Assembly: GCA_963693085.1 (NCBI GenBank)
Contig: OY856413.1
Location: forward strand, 546,835,879 to 546,899,878
DNA: 64,000 nt
Reading direction: 5' to 3'
Source: Alisma plantago-aquatica
Taxonomy: Eukaryota; Streptophyta; Magnoliopsida; Alismatales; Alismataceae
Of the stretch, positions 1 through 12,872 are shown in pieces (positions within the stretch are counted from its first letter, which is position 1; the number at the start of each line of letters is the position of its first letter). The position numbers and the translations under genes were made by a program. Under the pieces are notes generated by a model. That model was not told the origin of the DNA. It saw nothing but the letters and a program-made list of their open reading frames with translations, and ran no database searches.

Positions 1-463
1 GTGGTCTGGGCGCTATTATAAGGGATGGAAGGGGAAAGTTTGTTGGTGCAACTCAAAGGAAGGTGCGGGTGGAGTGGACGTCGGATATAGTGGAAGCCAT
101 GGTAGCTACGGAAGGAGTACAACTTGCGGGTAGAATGCTGGAGAAAGAAACCAATCTGGTTATATGCTCAGACTCATTACATTTGATCAACGCCTTGAGG
201 GACGTGAGGAAAAGGCCAGAGTATTTAGGGATGCTAGCTGAAGACATATGCTCTCTTGTTGCTTCTTTTAAATCTGTTCTGTTTGTTCATGTAACCAGGA
301 GTCAAAATCCCTTTGCTCACCTGATTGCAAATGAGGCATTAGATTTAGCTAGTCATGTTAGGCATTGGTCTTCAAAGCCTCTAAGTTGGAAAACTATAGA
401 TGAAGATGATGTATTTTTGTGCTGTAATTTGATATGAATGAAAGGCAGAGTTTTAAAAAAAAA
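1..463 (+). pseudogene. LINE 3' end with RNase H-like domain (partial)
   Basis: The open frame runs in from the window edge and stops at about 437. It reads as an RNase H-like domain of the kind at the C-terminus of many plant LINE ORF2 proteins: a G-G-L-G-A-I-I-R-D start, a glutamate further on (VEAMVATEGVQLAG), then ICSDSLHLINAL and a late HVTRSQNPFAHLIANEA block. An A-rich run (455-463) follows the stop and looks like a poly(A) tail. The sequence right after it begins inside an LTR whose other copy is intact at about 5705, so this LINE inserted into that LTR. Only the 3' end is in the window. The D-S pair and the H/R-N-P motif are kept, so the domain itself is not visibly broken. It differs from the LINE at 51.8-58.9 kb, which has no RNase H domain and a simple-repeat tail. 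Confidence 0.75.
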
Positions 464-3400
464 GTGTGTTTTAAGTGTATTTCCATTATACTCAACAACA
501 TAATATGGACATTGACCAACTTCCCATTGGAAGGGTCCATAAGGGGGCTCAAAATTAGCCAGCCCATTTATCGACATGGTCCACCTTATTTGTACATCTC
601 CAATAAGGCACCCAACCTTATGCCCTTACCCTGAGAATACATGTAGGCACACTAGTTTTGTATAATGGATAAGTTCAATTATGTTTGAGGTTTGCTCAAC
701 ATATATCAAGAAAAATGAACATACTAGTCATAGAAAACAAGTAGCTCAAAAAAATAATTAACTAGCCAAGAATTCATATGATCATACATACAAACAAGCC
801 AATACCATAGCAGGGTCAAGAGAATAAGCGTACCTTGTGAGTAGAGTACATGATTAACCATTTCATTTAGAAACCCATATATAGCAAGCTTGACTAGATC
901 TTAGCCATTGACTCAACATAGAGATCCTGATATTATAAATGAGTATAATTGAATTAATATCAATAAGATTAGGTCTCATTAACCATTATCGTTGCAGTTG
1001 GACGTGTCACCTAAGTCTAGGTATCATAACTTTCATCATTGATTTCAATATCTCAAACTAGGTCATGCATTATCATTATCAAGAAACATAGTATGTCATG
1101 AGTTCATCTAGAACCTAGGTTCACACATCACAACTAAGGCATGGATCATAAAATTAGGGTTTCATGATCTTATGAGAGCAAACATGAGTTTCGAGCAAGA
1201 CAAAGCAATATAGTGTCAACTTTGCAAAAATAGACATTTGATTCATTATCATGCAAGGTGGTCATCATTAGAGTACAAGAGAGGTCAAGGTTTATTTTGT
1301 GTCGTACATATCAACAAGTTAATGATTTGATATAATTATATAACATGGATGATCAATAGAGAAAGATTTAAATAGGGTTAGGAACTAGTTAGCCACATGC
1401 ATACTAGATCACATATCAAGTCAATATTAGGTTACTTTGTCACATAAGTGCACAAGAAGGTTCCATAAGGCATTTAAGGCTACCATGCTTGTAAGAATAC
1501 TGTTTTGGGGTTATATAATTAGTTTGGACTTAAAAGATCACCATTTGAACAAGGTTGGGGATTCAACATCAAAGTATCCCAATTAGACATATTTCATGGT
1601 GAAAGGCACCTCATTAAGTCTAAATAGGGTACTTGCATGCAAAAATTCGAATCTTAACTCAAACTGCAATAAAAAGAACAATTTATTAGATCCAACATAA
1701 GGGTTTAGGGTACAAAGAATCAAGTTTGAGCATCAAGATAAACTCCTTTGTCCTAGAAGACAATATTAAACCATTTATACATGATTAGATCATTTTAGGG
1801 CACAAAGGTAAAAGAAGTTTGAACTAGATATGCAAAGTTGTTGAAGTGACATATCTTAGGCTAACATCAAGATTTAAGGTAGAAAAGAACAAGATCATAG
1901 ATTCAAACAGGATAACCATCTCAAAAAGATTTCAAAATCATGCATTTTAGGATATCAGTAGAAATAGAAGCATGATCAGGCCATGAAGATATTTTAAGGG
2001 GTAGATATTGTTTTTCTTAAAAAAATGGTATATTGGAAGTCTGTATTTGGACCTAACATGGTAAAGATATGATTTTTTGAACATTTACCTAATTTGTGAT
2101 GGTCTAGACCCTTAATCCTTGATCTAAGGGTTGAGGAGAGGTGTCAGGATGGTGCTCTTACTTGAGCTCAAGCCAAGTGGGCTTTGTTCTGCAACATCCA
2201 TCAGTCTGCTAGACCAACATTGGCCCTCAGTTTACCACTATTGACCGTCGCTACACGTCGCTATGCATCGCTAGAAGGGTGGTCACCCATAGTTCGTCAA
2301 CATCGTCGCCACACCTTCGGTGCATGCCATAGCCAGCAGTGTGAGTGGTTGGGGACTGAAAGGGGGAAGGGCACTAGGTCCCCCAACAGAGGCAAAAAAA
2401 TTATGTCGAGCCCTTCCCAAGGTATACATGGATGATGGGGGGTCATTTCCCCTTATCCAACGACCCAGAGGAGACAAATGTCCTTATCGGAGTTGCTACA
2501 ACCACCATGGAATCTGGGAGAAGGAGTTTAGGATGGAGCTATAAAGCATGAAAACACCAGACAAAGGGTGCAAAAGAAAGGGGAAGGAGAAAAGAGGCAT
2601 TTTGTAGGTGTGAAAAGGGATATACATGTGGTGGAGCTTTTACTCTGGTCACCTAGTCCCATACATGGGAGCGGGTAGGGAAGATGACATCGTGGCTGTC
2701 AGATTTTAGGCTTGATCCGTGGCCATCTGATCCAAGGGCCATGGTGGATCAAGAGGAAACAAGGAGGATCATTGGCATAGGCAATCTGAGGCTAGTAAAG
2801 GAAACATTTTGATTGGTTGAGAGGTGCTCCCATGGATTGATGAGGTGGCATAATAAAATATCAAAACCAAAATTTTAAATCGTGTTTCTTGAGAAAACTT
2901 GTAAAAAATCATATCTCCCAAATTGTAGCTCCGATTTACATGAAATTTTCACCATTGGTTCAAAAATTTCCTCTACTTTTTATGTAAAAAGTTTAAGTCC
3001 AGAATTGTAGTGTTGAGGGCACCCAACTTGGTAAATACACTTCCAAGAATAAAATTTATGCATTTGACCATAAGCATGATGTGACAATTATTCAATTCCA
3101 TTTTATCAATTCATTACAACCTGATTTCAAATGATAAATTAGGTGTGAAGGAGATTTTTAAACTTAATAGAGTGTCCAATGGTTCAAGATGTGCATTAAT
3201 TTAATATGATTTGAATACCTGGTTATCACATCCTCCTCACCTTAAAAGGAATTTTTCCCCGAAATTAGATCAAACCATCAATCCAGATTGAGTTTTCCCA
3301 TTCAACGTCAAGATCGTCATAGTATTCTCATAAGGTATCATCACCATTTACAATATCCATCTCATTCTAAAATTGAGCAATTGAGCATAATGGTCAACAT

Positions 3401-3495
3401 CTAATCTCATAGATCAACAAATTGGAAGTATCATCACATGAGTCATAAATTTTGGAGAGAGTATCCTATACATCACCTGATTTAGAGAGATCACA
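464..3495 (-). repeat. 3' LTR of the LARD-like element (5' part in plus coordinates missing)
   Basis: This segment aligns from end to end with 5705-8690 plus 25242-25259, with scattered substitutions and small indels. Its right end, GAGAGATCACA, matches GAGAGATAACA at 25259, and both copies diverge at once after it, fixing the LTR boundary. About 390 bp present in the other copy (5313-5704) lies left of the inserted LINE, outside the window. Open frames at 2184-2544 lie in LTR sequence and are not shared intact by the other copy. Confidence 0.75.
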
Positions 3496-5312
3496 TTTCA
3501 AGATAATTGTATATAGTTCAAGAGTAAGGCATGATTTTCTTTTCCAACATTTAGGGTTCTATCTTCTACATTGGTCTAGGTGGGGTTATACATCCATGAT
3601 TGAGATTTCATATTTCAAACTTTCAAGACAAACATCATATTCTAACATTGTGATTTCATGCTCAAAATCAATGGAAGGGCCCACCCTAGTCTACACAGAC
3701 CTAACCCTAAGTCATAAATTGAGTGAGTTAACATAATCATCATTTTACATTTTTGGGATTTGGAAACATGAAAGTCATTAATCATATATTGAGGATCACC
3801 TTAAGATCCAAAGAGTGATCATAGGAGTGAAATTGATATTAGTATCATTAATCATGGGTCAAGATTTCATCATTCAATATCAAGAGTCAAGGTAAGACAT
3901 TAAAGTCACATATCCCAACATTTCAAAGTAGGGTTTAGATTCCTATTTAGACCAAAAGGTGGTCATTCTTCCATATACAACAATCGAGCAACATTTCAAG
4001 CATTATCCACATTTTGAGATATCAATATTGAGTTCCTTATCGTGGTATTCCAAGTTTATGATCTAGATCTAGGCCTTTCTAGGAACTCAACCCAGCTATA
4101 GTCAACATCATCATATTTCAAGATCATCATCAAATTGAGATCCATGATCGAGTATCTATCATCATAGGTCTGACCTATTAGAGATTTAGGCCAAGAAATA
4201 AAAATTGGATGGAAAGGGTTACCTTTCCAAACTCTAATTAATCAACAAGATGAAAATTTTGAGGCAATCATAATGGGAATGTGACCTAGGTTAGGGGAGT
4301 CATGAGTCAACCACCACCCCAATCTATCACAAAAGTCTACATTATTCATAACCCATCAAACATACCAAAATAGGGAGAGTATCAATTATCAATTAGTTCT
4401 TCATAGAGTCACAATATCAAAGATCAAGATCATAATAGGACAACAATATTTTAAAATTTTGCAAGTTCAAGGTCTTAATAGGGAAACTATTTCAAGATTT
4501 CACAATATCTTGGTCACAATCGCGTTCCCTTCCTCTCATGGTCAAGGTAAGTGTATATTTTAGAAATTGAGAAGTAAAATTAAGCAATCCAAGAGTTATA
4601 GAAAAATCAGGAAAGAGTGAGATCCATATCCATCACATTGTTCAAAATAGAGATTACCAAGAGGCATATGAATAAGTAGGGAAGATGCCTCTTGCATCAA
4701 AGTCTTTCATCATGATTGTGAGAGTCACAAGGCATAGCCATTCCATGGCATGATCATGGTACATATCAAATAGGGGAAAAATGCCTAATCATGTTTGAGG
4801 TTTTCTCAAGAATAGGGCTACATGGATTCCATCAAATAGGGACCTCATAAAAATGAGGTATGATGAACAAATTCTTCTTATCTCATCTTATCAATATCAT
4901 TATCATTTTACCTCAAACATAGAAAGAATATAGTCTAGATTTGGTAAAGTTGAATTAACATGATCTAAGATGTCATACATGAGTGCTTAACTCCAAGAGT
5001 ACTGTCATTAGTCATAATTAAGTTTTCAATTTAAGTTCATATCATGGAATCATCATTATTTTACTCAAAGTTTATCATTTTCATTCAAATTTTAGTCTTT
5101 CCCCATATATAAGCTACCCATAATTGAGAGATCATATGATTGATAGTTATGAGTAGAAAAAGCATAAGAGGATATGAGAAGCTAACTAATCATCTAATGG
5201 GTGGCTTAGGGTTGTCCTTAAAGAAGAAATTAAATGCTATAAGACTCTCTAAGGTATGTGAAATTGTGTGGTTTAAAATGCATAGTGGATATGTGATTTC
5301 TATGATACCATT
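3496..5312 (-). other. Coding-free internal region of the LARD-like element
   Basis: This is 1.8 kb of AT-rich sequence between the two LTRs. I find no gag, protease, reverse transcriptase or integrase motif on either strand, and the small open frames (for example 5140-5352) show no recognisable domain. It has many near-repeated words such as ATCAAGAT and ATCATCAT but no clean tandem array. Confidence 0.55.
5301..5310 (-). other. Putative primer-binding site of the LARD-like element
   Basis: On the minus strand this reads TGGTATCATA, two bases downstream of the LTR end (...ATGACA). It resembles the TGGTATCAGAGC site seen at 11678 and 51588, complementary to the 3' end of initiator-Met tRNA. 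Only the first eight bases agree. Confidence 0.5.
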
Positions 5313-8300
5313 TGTCATGGAACCGTTTGTTACCCTAAGTCCACACTCCTAATGGCTACGCAGTCAAAGGTGAGTGGACCTGGGCGTCCGTCCCTAGAAT
5401 GGATCACATAACATATGCATGAATAAAACCACAAATAAGACAATGTAAGAGATAACAAGATATTAAACATGGATATAAGAGATATACCCATTTCTATATT
5501 CAAGTATACCCATTGGAGTAGCAGATCTTCATTTGGAAACTAAAAAATTCGATATACACAATATATTAATGCTAAAGCATTAAGTATGCTATGAAAAGGC
5601 ATGTAAACTATTAAGAGTATAATAAAAGTTTCTTGACTAGAAATATCATACTAAGAAAAAAGTAGAAACAAGGCAAGAACAATAAATGAAATTATTTATA
5701 CAAAGTATGTTTTAAGTGTATTTTCATTATCCTCAACAACATAATATGGCCATTGACCAGCTTCCCATTGCAAGGGTCCGTAAGGGTGCTCAATATTAGC
5801 CAACCCTTTTATCGACATGGTCCGCCTTATCTAGACATCTACAGTAAGGCGCCCAACCTTATGCCCTTACTCCGAGAATATAGGCAAGTAAACTAGGTTT
5901 TTATAATGGACAAGTTCAATTATGTTCAAGGTTTGTTCAACATATATCAAGCAAAATGAATGTACTAGTCATAGGTAATAAGTAGCTCAAACAAATAATT
6001 AACTAGACAAGCATTCATACAAGCATATACACAAAAAAGCCAATACCATAGTAGGGTCAAGAGAGTAGGCATACCTTGCGAGTAGAGTACAAGATTAACC
6101 ATTTCATTTAAAAAACCATATATAGCAAGCTTGGCCATTGAGTCAACATAGAGATCCTGACATTACAAATGAGTATAAGTGGATTAATATAAGCAATATT
6201 AGGTCTCATTAAACATTATCATGGTAGTTGGATGTGTCACCTAAGTCTAGGTATCATAACTTTCATTATTGATTTCAATATCTCAAACTAGGTCATGCAT
6301 TATCATTATCAAGCAACATAGCACGCCATGAGTTCATCTAGAATCTAGGTTGACACATAACCACTAAGGTAAGGATCATAAAATTAGGGTTGCATGATCT
6401 TAAAAGATCAAACATGAGTTTCAAGAAAGATTAAGCAATATAGTGTCAACTTTGCCAAAATAGCCATCTGAGTCATTATCATGCAAGGTGGTCATCATTA
6501 GAGTACAAGAGAGGTCAAGGTTTATGTTGTGTCATAGATATCGACAAGTTACTAATTTGATATCATTATATAAAATTGATGATCAATAGAGAAAGATTTA
6601 CATAGGGTTAGGAACTAGTTATCCACATGCATAGTAGATCACATATCAAGTCAAGATTAGGTTACTTTGTCACATAAGTGCACAAGAAGGTTCCATTAGG
6701 CATTTAAGTCTTCCAGGCATCTAAGAGTACTGATTTTTGGGTAATGTAATTATTTTGGACGTTTAATGGTGCACAACATGTCATTAATGGTGCACAACAT
6801 GTCATTAAGTCTAAATAGGGTACTTGCATGCACAAATTCGAATCTTAACTCAAAATGCATAAAAAAGAATAATTGATTAGATCCAACATAAGGGTTTAGG
6901 GTACAAAGAATCAAGTTTTAGCATCAAAGCAAACGTATTTGACATAGAAGTTGATATTAAACCATTTATACAAGATTAGATCATTTTTGGACACAAAGTT
7001 AAAAGAAGTTTGAACTAGATTCACAAAACTATTCAAGTGACAAACCTTAGGCTAACATCAAGATTTATGGCATAAAAGAACAAGATCATGCATTCAAATA
7101 GGATAACCATCTCAAAAATAGTTCAAAAGCATGCTTTTTAGGATATCAATATAAATAGGAGCATGATCAGGCCCTAAAAGTATTTTTAAGGAGTACATAT
7201 CATTTTTCTTATCAAAATGATATATTGGAAGTCTGTATTTGGAGCTAAAATGGAAAATATATGATTTGTTGAACATTTACCTGATTTGGGATGATCTAGA
7301 CCCTTGATCCTCAATCAAAGGACTGATGAGAGGTGTCACGATGGTGCTCTCGCTTGGGCCCAATCGCATGGGCCTTGTTTTGCAGCATCTACTAGCCAGT
7401 TAGCCAAGCATTGGCCCTCACTTTACCATGATTGACCATCGTTTCCCACCACTGGAAGGGTGGTCTCCCGCGGTCCGTCAACACCATTTCCACCCCTTCG
7501 GTGCATGCGCCATCCAGCGACGCGAGTGGTCAGGGACCGGAAGGAGGAAGGTCACTAGGGCTCCCAACAGAGGCAAAAACTTACTGTCGAGACCTTCCCA
7601 AGCTGTTTGTGGATGATGGGGATCATTTCCCCTTGTGTGATGACCCAGAGGAGCCAAAAGTCCTTGCCAAAGATGCTACAGCCACCATGGAATCCGACAA
7701 GAAGAAGGAGTTGGGGATGGAGCTATGGAGCACGAAAACACCAGGCAAAGGGTGCAAAAGAAAGGGGAAGGAGAAAGAGGAAGAATAGAGGTGAAATGAG
7801 GCATTTTATATGTGCAAAAAGGGCTATACATGTGGTGGAGATTTTTATCCATCCACCTAATCCCATCCCTGGGAGCAGGTAGAGAAGATGACATTGTGTT
7901 TGTCAGATTTTATGCTTAATTTATGGTCATCCGATCCAAGGGCCATGGTAGATAGAGGGGAAACAAGGAGGATCATTGACATAGGCAATCTGAGGCTAGT
8001 AAATGATACATTTTTATTGGTTGAGAGGCACTCCCATGGATTGATGAGGTGGTACATTAAAATATCAAAATCAAAGTTTAAAATCATGTTTCTTGAGAGA
8101 ACTTGTAAAAAATCATATCTCCCAAACCGTAGCTCTGATTTACATGAAATTTTCACCAGTGGTTCAAAAATTTCCTCAAATTTTAATGTAGAAATATTGA
8201 GTCTAGAATTGTAGGGTTGAGGTCACTCAACTTGGGAAATACACTGTCAATAATGAAATTTAATCATTTAACCATAGTTAAATAAGCATGATGTGACATT

Positions 8301-8690
8301 TATTCGATTCCATTTTGTCAATTGAGTATAACATGATTTCAAACCATAAATTAGATGTGAGGGATATTTCTAAAGATAATAGAGTGTAGAATAGGTCAAC
8401 ATGTTCATTAATTTAATGAGAGTTGAAAACTGGGTTATCACATCCTCCCCACCTTAAAAGGAATTGTGTCACCAAAATTAGATCAAACCATCAATCCAGA
8501 TTGAGTTTACCCATTTAACATCAAGATCGTCATGATATTCTCATAAGTTATCATCACCATTTACAATATCCATCTCATTCCGAAATTGAGAAATTGAGCA
8601 TCATGGTCAACATCTAGTCACATAGATCAACAAATTGGAAGTAGCATCACGTGAGTTATAAATTTTGGAGAGAGTATCCTATATAGCACC

Positions 8691-11673
8691 TATAACATCC
8701 CCAAACTTAGGTAAATATCACCTTCTTACTCCTTTTTATTTTAATATTTTATTTTGAACCCTCTTTTTATATTTATAGGTACTAGGATGTTGGAATAATT
8801 GAATATAGGAGTTTAATGTAAAAATACAAATATTTAATGGTTTTCATATAAGAAAATAAGGATATTCATTACTTATGGGTTTTTTGTGCAAAATCATCAA
8901 AATAAGACATTTTAGATTAACATTAGCCTTCTAGATTTTTCCTGTGAGTAGGTTTGGTTAAGAGAGAGTTATCCACGAAATTTGGCTAAGAAATAATAAA
9001 GGAATAATTATATATAAAGAAAATACACTTTTTATTAGATTGGGAGTTTCATGCATCAAAATTATTCAAAAATCGAATTTAACTCCAAAATCGGATTCCT
9101 TGGGTCTTAGTTAGCCTACTTACAATTTTTTACCTTATTTGGAAGTTGTTTTCTCAACCAAATCAAAAGAGAGATAAAAAAATTGATTTGATAGAACTTT
9201 AATCGAAATTTAATGTCGTAATATGGCAACTGATTGATTTGTGCGTGATGCAGGCTGTTGGATCATGATCTAGTAGTTTGGGATTTGTCTTCTACCTTGT
9301 GTCAAGTAAGGAAACTGGATGTGTTTTTCTTGGTTGATAAAACGAGGATTTCTCCCACGTTTCTTGACTGTTCCATGTGATTTTTGGTTTGATGAGTTAC
9401 TAGGAAGATTCTGCACCAATATATACCTAGATCTAGACCTATAGTTATGTATTCATAGAATGCCTAATGAACTTTCTCTAAGCTTCTAGAGATCCATTCC
9501 CATTGGCCAATAGACCAAACCCTACCCAGATAGATAACCTCCTAGGGTTTCTTCAAACTCCAAACAATCTAATCCTCAAGAAAATTTGCTCACTCAATGC
9601 ATCTAGTGTTGTCGCCAAGCCAAGGTTTACCCTAACATTCTGGAGCCTCGAGTGCATAGGTGGATTTGGCAGTCTACGAATGGGTTGAGAGGTGAGTTCA
9701 AAACCCTCTTCTCTTTGTTTTCTTGCCCTATTTTTGCTATTTCATCACCATTTGTGGAAACACCCAAAGTAGACTCACATATGCTACTCTAAAGCACAAC
9801 CATGGCATGCAGGTGGTTGGGGAAGATGACCCCTTGTCGTTTCCCCATTTGCCCCCTTGCTCTTCTTTTTCTTGTTTTATTTCGTAAGGGCAAAAGAGTC
9901 ATCTCATTGCCCTCCTTTTGTTTCAAGTTGGCAAGTTTGACCATGGACCCGAGCTTGTGTGGCCATCCATGATTGGGCCAAGTAAGTGGGTCAATCCCAT
10001 GTGTTGTTGACATGGAATTTTGGCAAATTGTGATTGGTCTGATTTTTGAAAAATCATATCTTTCTCTTTGATTATCAAAAAATTGTAAAAATATATGTTT
10101 TGAAATCCTTGGAATTTTCTCTATTTTGTGATATAGTTTTCATCACCTAGTCTACTAATTTTAAAGATCAGATTATTAAGGTTCTAAATAATCATAATAC
10201 CACCTTAATAATTAAAGATATGTTTTAAAGGAAAAAATTTAGATCTTCGAGTAATATCCTTGGTTAGTAACCTTGATCTAACTCACTAAGATGTAATCAA
10301 GCATCAATCTAAGGTTTTCGATAAGGATTTGAGTTTTTAAGGTATGCTATCACTTATGATCATGAAAGAAAATATAATAATTAATAAAGTTATAATGGTG
10401 AATCAAGAATTATCTCTGAGGAACCTTGAGGTCAGTTTTGGATCAATCTCAAGAATTGGATTAGGATTCACCGATCAAACTTGGTTTTTATGGTTTTCAT
10501 CATACCTACATAATTTAGCACATAAACCCTAATTAAAGGATCAAAACATGCATGTAGGTTGAGTTGACCATAGAGTTGGAAGGCTAGGATTCAACCTCTG
10601 ATTGAACAACTCCAGATTAAGGTATGTGCATCTTTTATATTATCCATGCATTGCTTTTATGACCAAAATAACCTTTCCTATATGAGGCATAAATAGATGT
10701 TATCCTTGTCATCATTTTGAAATTCTCATTTTCTTGTACAATACTTATGGATCCTCTGACCCCACATGCTTCATGTTTTGATGCTCTCATCCTGTTATTT
10801 CATATGGACTAAACGTGTACTTGCCTTTTACCTATTTCTGTCCATGCTTAGACTAGTTTTATATCTTGTAGTGGTACATTTTTACAACCATATATATACA
10901 GGGGCGTGTTTTTCTGCCCAGGGTGTGCTTTTCCACCCATTATTTATAGAGGCATGATTTTCCGCTTGGGGTGTGCTTTTACACCAATTATTTTACTTTG
11001 ACATCCAATGTTGTGTCAACCCTACTTGAAATAACTTTAGTATTTGTTTATTACATGCACAAATTTGTTGTTGTTTTATTAATGGAAAATTTTAAAGGCA
11101 AGTTTCCCTACTTGACATTCATTAGTTAGATATGCCTCATCTCTTGGCCTATTATAACTCTCTTAAAATTTATTTCTTTTGACATCCTTTAATTTGGAAG
11201 CTCTTCTTTTGGAAATTATTAAGTATTGCCTAGCTATTCATTATTGCGCATACTCAACGTTCGTCGATGTCCTTTTTTCCTTTTGTTGTTTTCTTCCCTG
11301 GATGTTGACTTCAACCCACCCATAGGTTGCATAGCTTGAGGACCAAGAGATAGATGGTGACACCCAAATTTAGTTGCTGAGGATTTATGAGATGGAAAGG
11401 TTACTCACCACAAAACCAATTAGAGTATTTTAGTCTTTAAAGTTTGTTAGAAGTCATTTATGGCTTGATAGTTGATCTTTGTTAAGAGTATCATGTAATA
11501 GTTAGTTTTATTTCCATTGTATTCAAACTATGTTCATGTTATCATTCTGCTTAAAGAAATATTGTGAACCCCAAAGTGGCTTTTATTTTATGGAAAATGA
11601 TTTATTGGGAAATTTTGCAATTGTTTCCTTAAATTAAGTAAGGAGTGGTCCCTCCCCGGACCCACTCCTTACA
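8691..11673 (+). repeat. 5' LTR of the chromovirus
   Basis: The repeat runs from TATAACATCCCC to ACTCCTTACA and is 2983 bp. The matching 3' LTR starts TGTAACATCCCC, so the terminal TG has become TA here. It aligns along its whole length with 16349-17056 plus 22986-25236. The primer-binding site begins four bases after its end. Open frames such as 9503-9688 have no family features. Confidence 0.9.
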
Positions 11674-11677
11674 AGAA

Positions 11678-11689
11678 TGGTATCAGAGC
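11678..11689 (+). other. Primer-binding site, initiator-Met tRNA type
   Basis: TGGTATCAGAGC lies four bases after the 5' LTR end. It is the standard minus-strand primer site of many plant LTR retrotransposons, complementary to the 3' end of initiator-Met tRNA. Confidence 0.9.
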
Positions 11690-11782
11690 ATGTTTGTGCT
11701 TGGTAATCTAACTATCTAAGAAGTTCTTGCTTAGTACTTATACCTTACCCGTAAAACCTATTCTCCAAGAGGTCCAATCTGT

Positions 11783-12722
11783 TTGGCGATGTCGGTGCTA
11801 CCCCTCACTCTGACACTATTGTCAGATTCTCAACATGGAGATCCCGCATTTTCACATGGACCCCCTCTTAGGAACAACTCCAAATCTTCTAATGGAGTTG
11901 TCAATACCATTGCCTCTACTTTGACTGGCCTCACCCCTGTGCAGGACTTGGCCTACCTACGACAGATCCTCACCACAATCATGGTGGGGAAGTTGAATAA
12001 CCCTCCAACATAGGATAAGCCTGATGGGTACACTTTGACTAACTTTATGAAGATGCAACCCCCTCCTTCAAGGGTGAAGGAGAGCTGAAGATGGACGGAA
12101 AGACCGATGACTGGGTCTTGGCAATCGAGCAGACTTTTGAGGGTATGGTGTGCCCTACTTATCAAAAGGTTAGGTTCACTTTGTACGTGATGGATGGACT
12201 AGCACATGTTTGGTGGAACGGAATCTTAAGGACTCACGACATCTCAACTATTACCTGGGAGTAGTTTCTAGCACTTTTTCATGGAAAGTACATCTGCACC
12301 ATCACCTTGAAAAAGAAAGAAGTAGAGTTTTATAGTTTAAGGCAAGGATCGCTCTCTGTCCCTACCTACATGCAGAAATTCCTCCTGGTTGAGCGGTACA
12401 CAGTTGGTCTTATTTAAGAAATAAAGGCCAATTTGTTCTTTCAAGGCCTCAACTACCATGTCGGACATGCCTTAGTTCCCTAGCTTCCTCTATCTTTTCA
12501 GTAAATGGTGGATAAAGCCCTAGCAATGGGTCTTACCCTGGTTTTCAAGCCCTGACACATAACAACAATAGAAAGAACTTCGACCATGATCAACGATGAG
12601 ATAAGTGCAAGTGCTTCTCTTTCCATCACCCTCCAGGAAGGTGTCCTGGAGAACCTAAGGATGGAAGGCAAGCCATTTTTCATGAGTGTGGACATGCTGG
12701 ACACTTCAGGTCCCAATGCCCT
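11783..12722 (+). pseudogene. gag relic of the chromovirus
   Basis: The frame starting MAMSVLPLTLTLL stops at 12013. Further capsid sequence follows in shifted frames: the retrotransposon-gag pattern with FEGMVCPTYQKVRFTLYVM and GLAHVWWN near 12130-12220, then a YMQKFLLVERY stretch near 12370. A zinc knuckle is readable at about 12678-12722 as HECGHAGHFRSQCP; its first cysteine position is phenylalanine, so the CCHC metal site is lost. Gag would form the particle that packages the RNA. At least three stops and frame changes make it non-functional. The M at 11783 is the first one after the primer site, so it is the likeliest original start. Confidence 0.75.
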
Positions 12723-12872
12723 TGATAGCAACAACATCATGCTCCTGCCCAGCTGCCTGCCCAACAGCCTACCAATTAACCTCAACCGCACCCTAATCAG
12801 CCTCCCAGAAACAACAATAACAACAACAACCAACAAGGTAGATGCCCTCCAATAGAGTGTCATGTGGGATGA

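Noticed and set aside
2184..2544. Open frames of 74-83 codons
   Set aside because: They lie inside the LARD LTR; the second LTR copy (7428-7788) has different frames at the same place, so they are not conserved.
7428..7788. 118-codon open frame
   Set aside because: LTR sequence without known domain; the frame is broken in the sister LTR.
11678..11689. Possible tRNA gene remnants at the TGGTATCAGAGC sites (also 51588)
   Set aside because: Only the primer complement is present; there are no cloverleaf arms around it.
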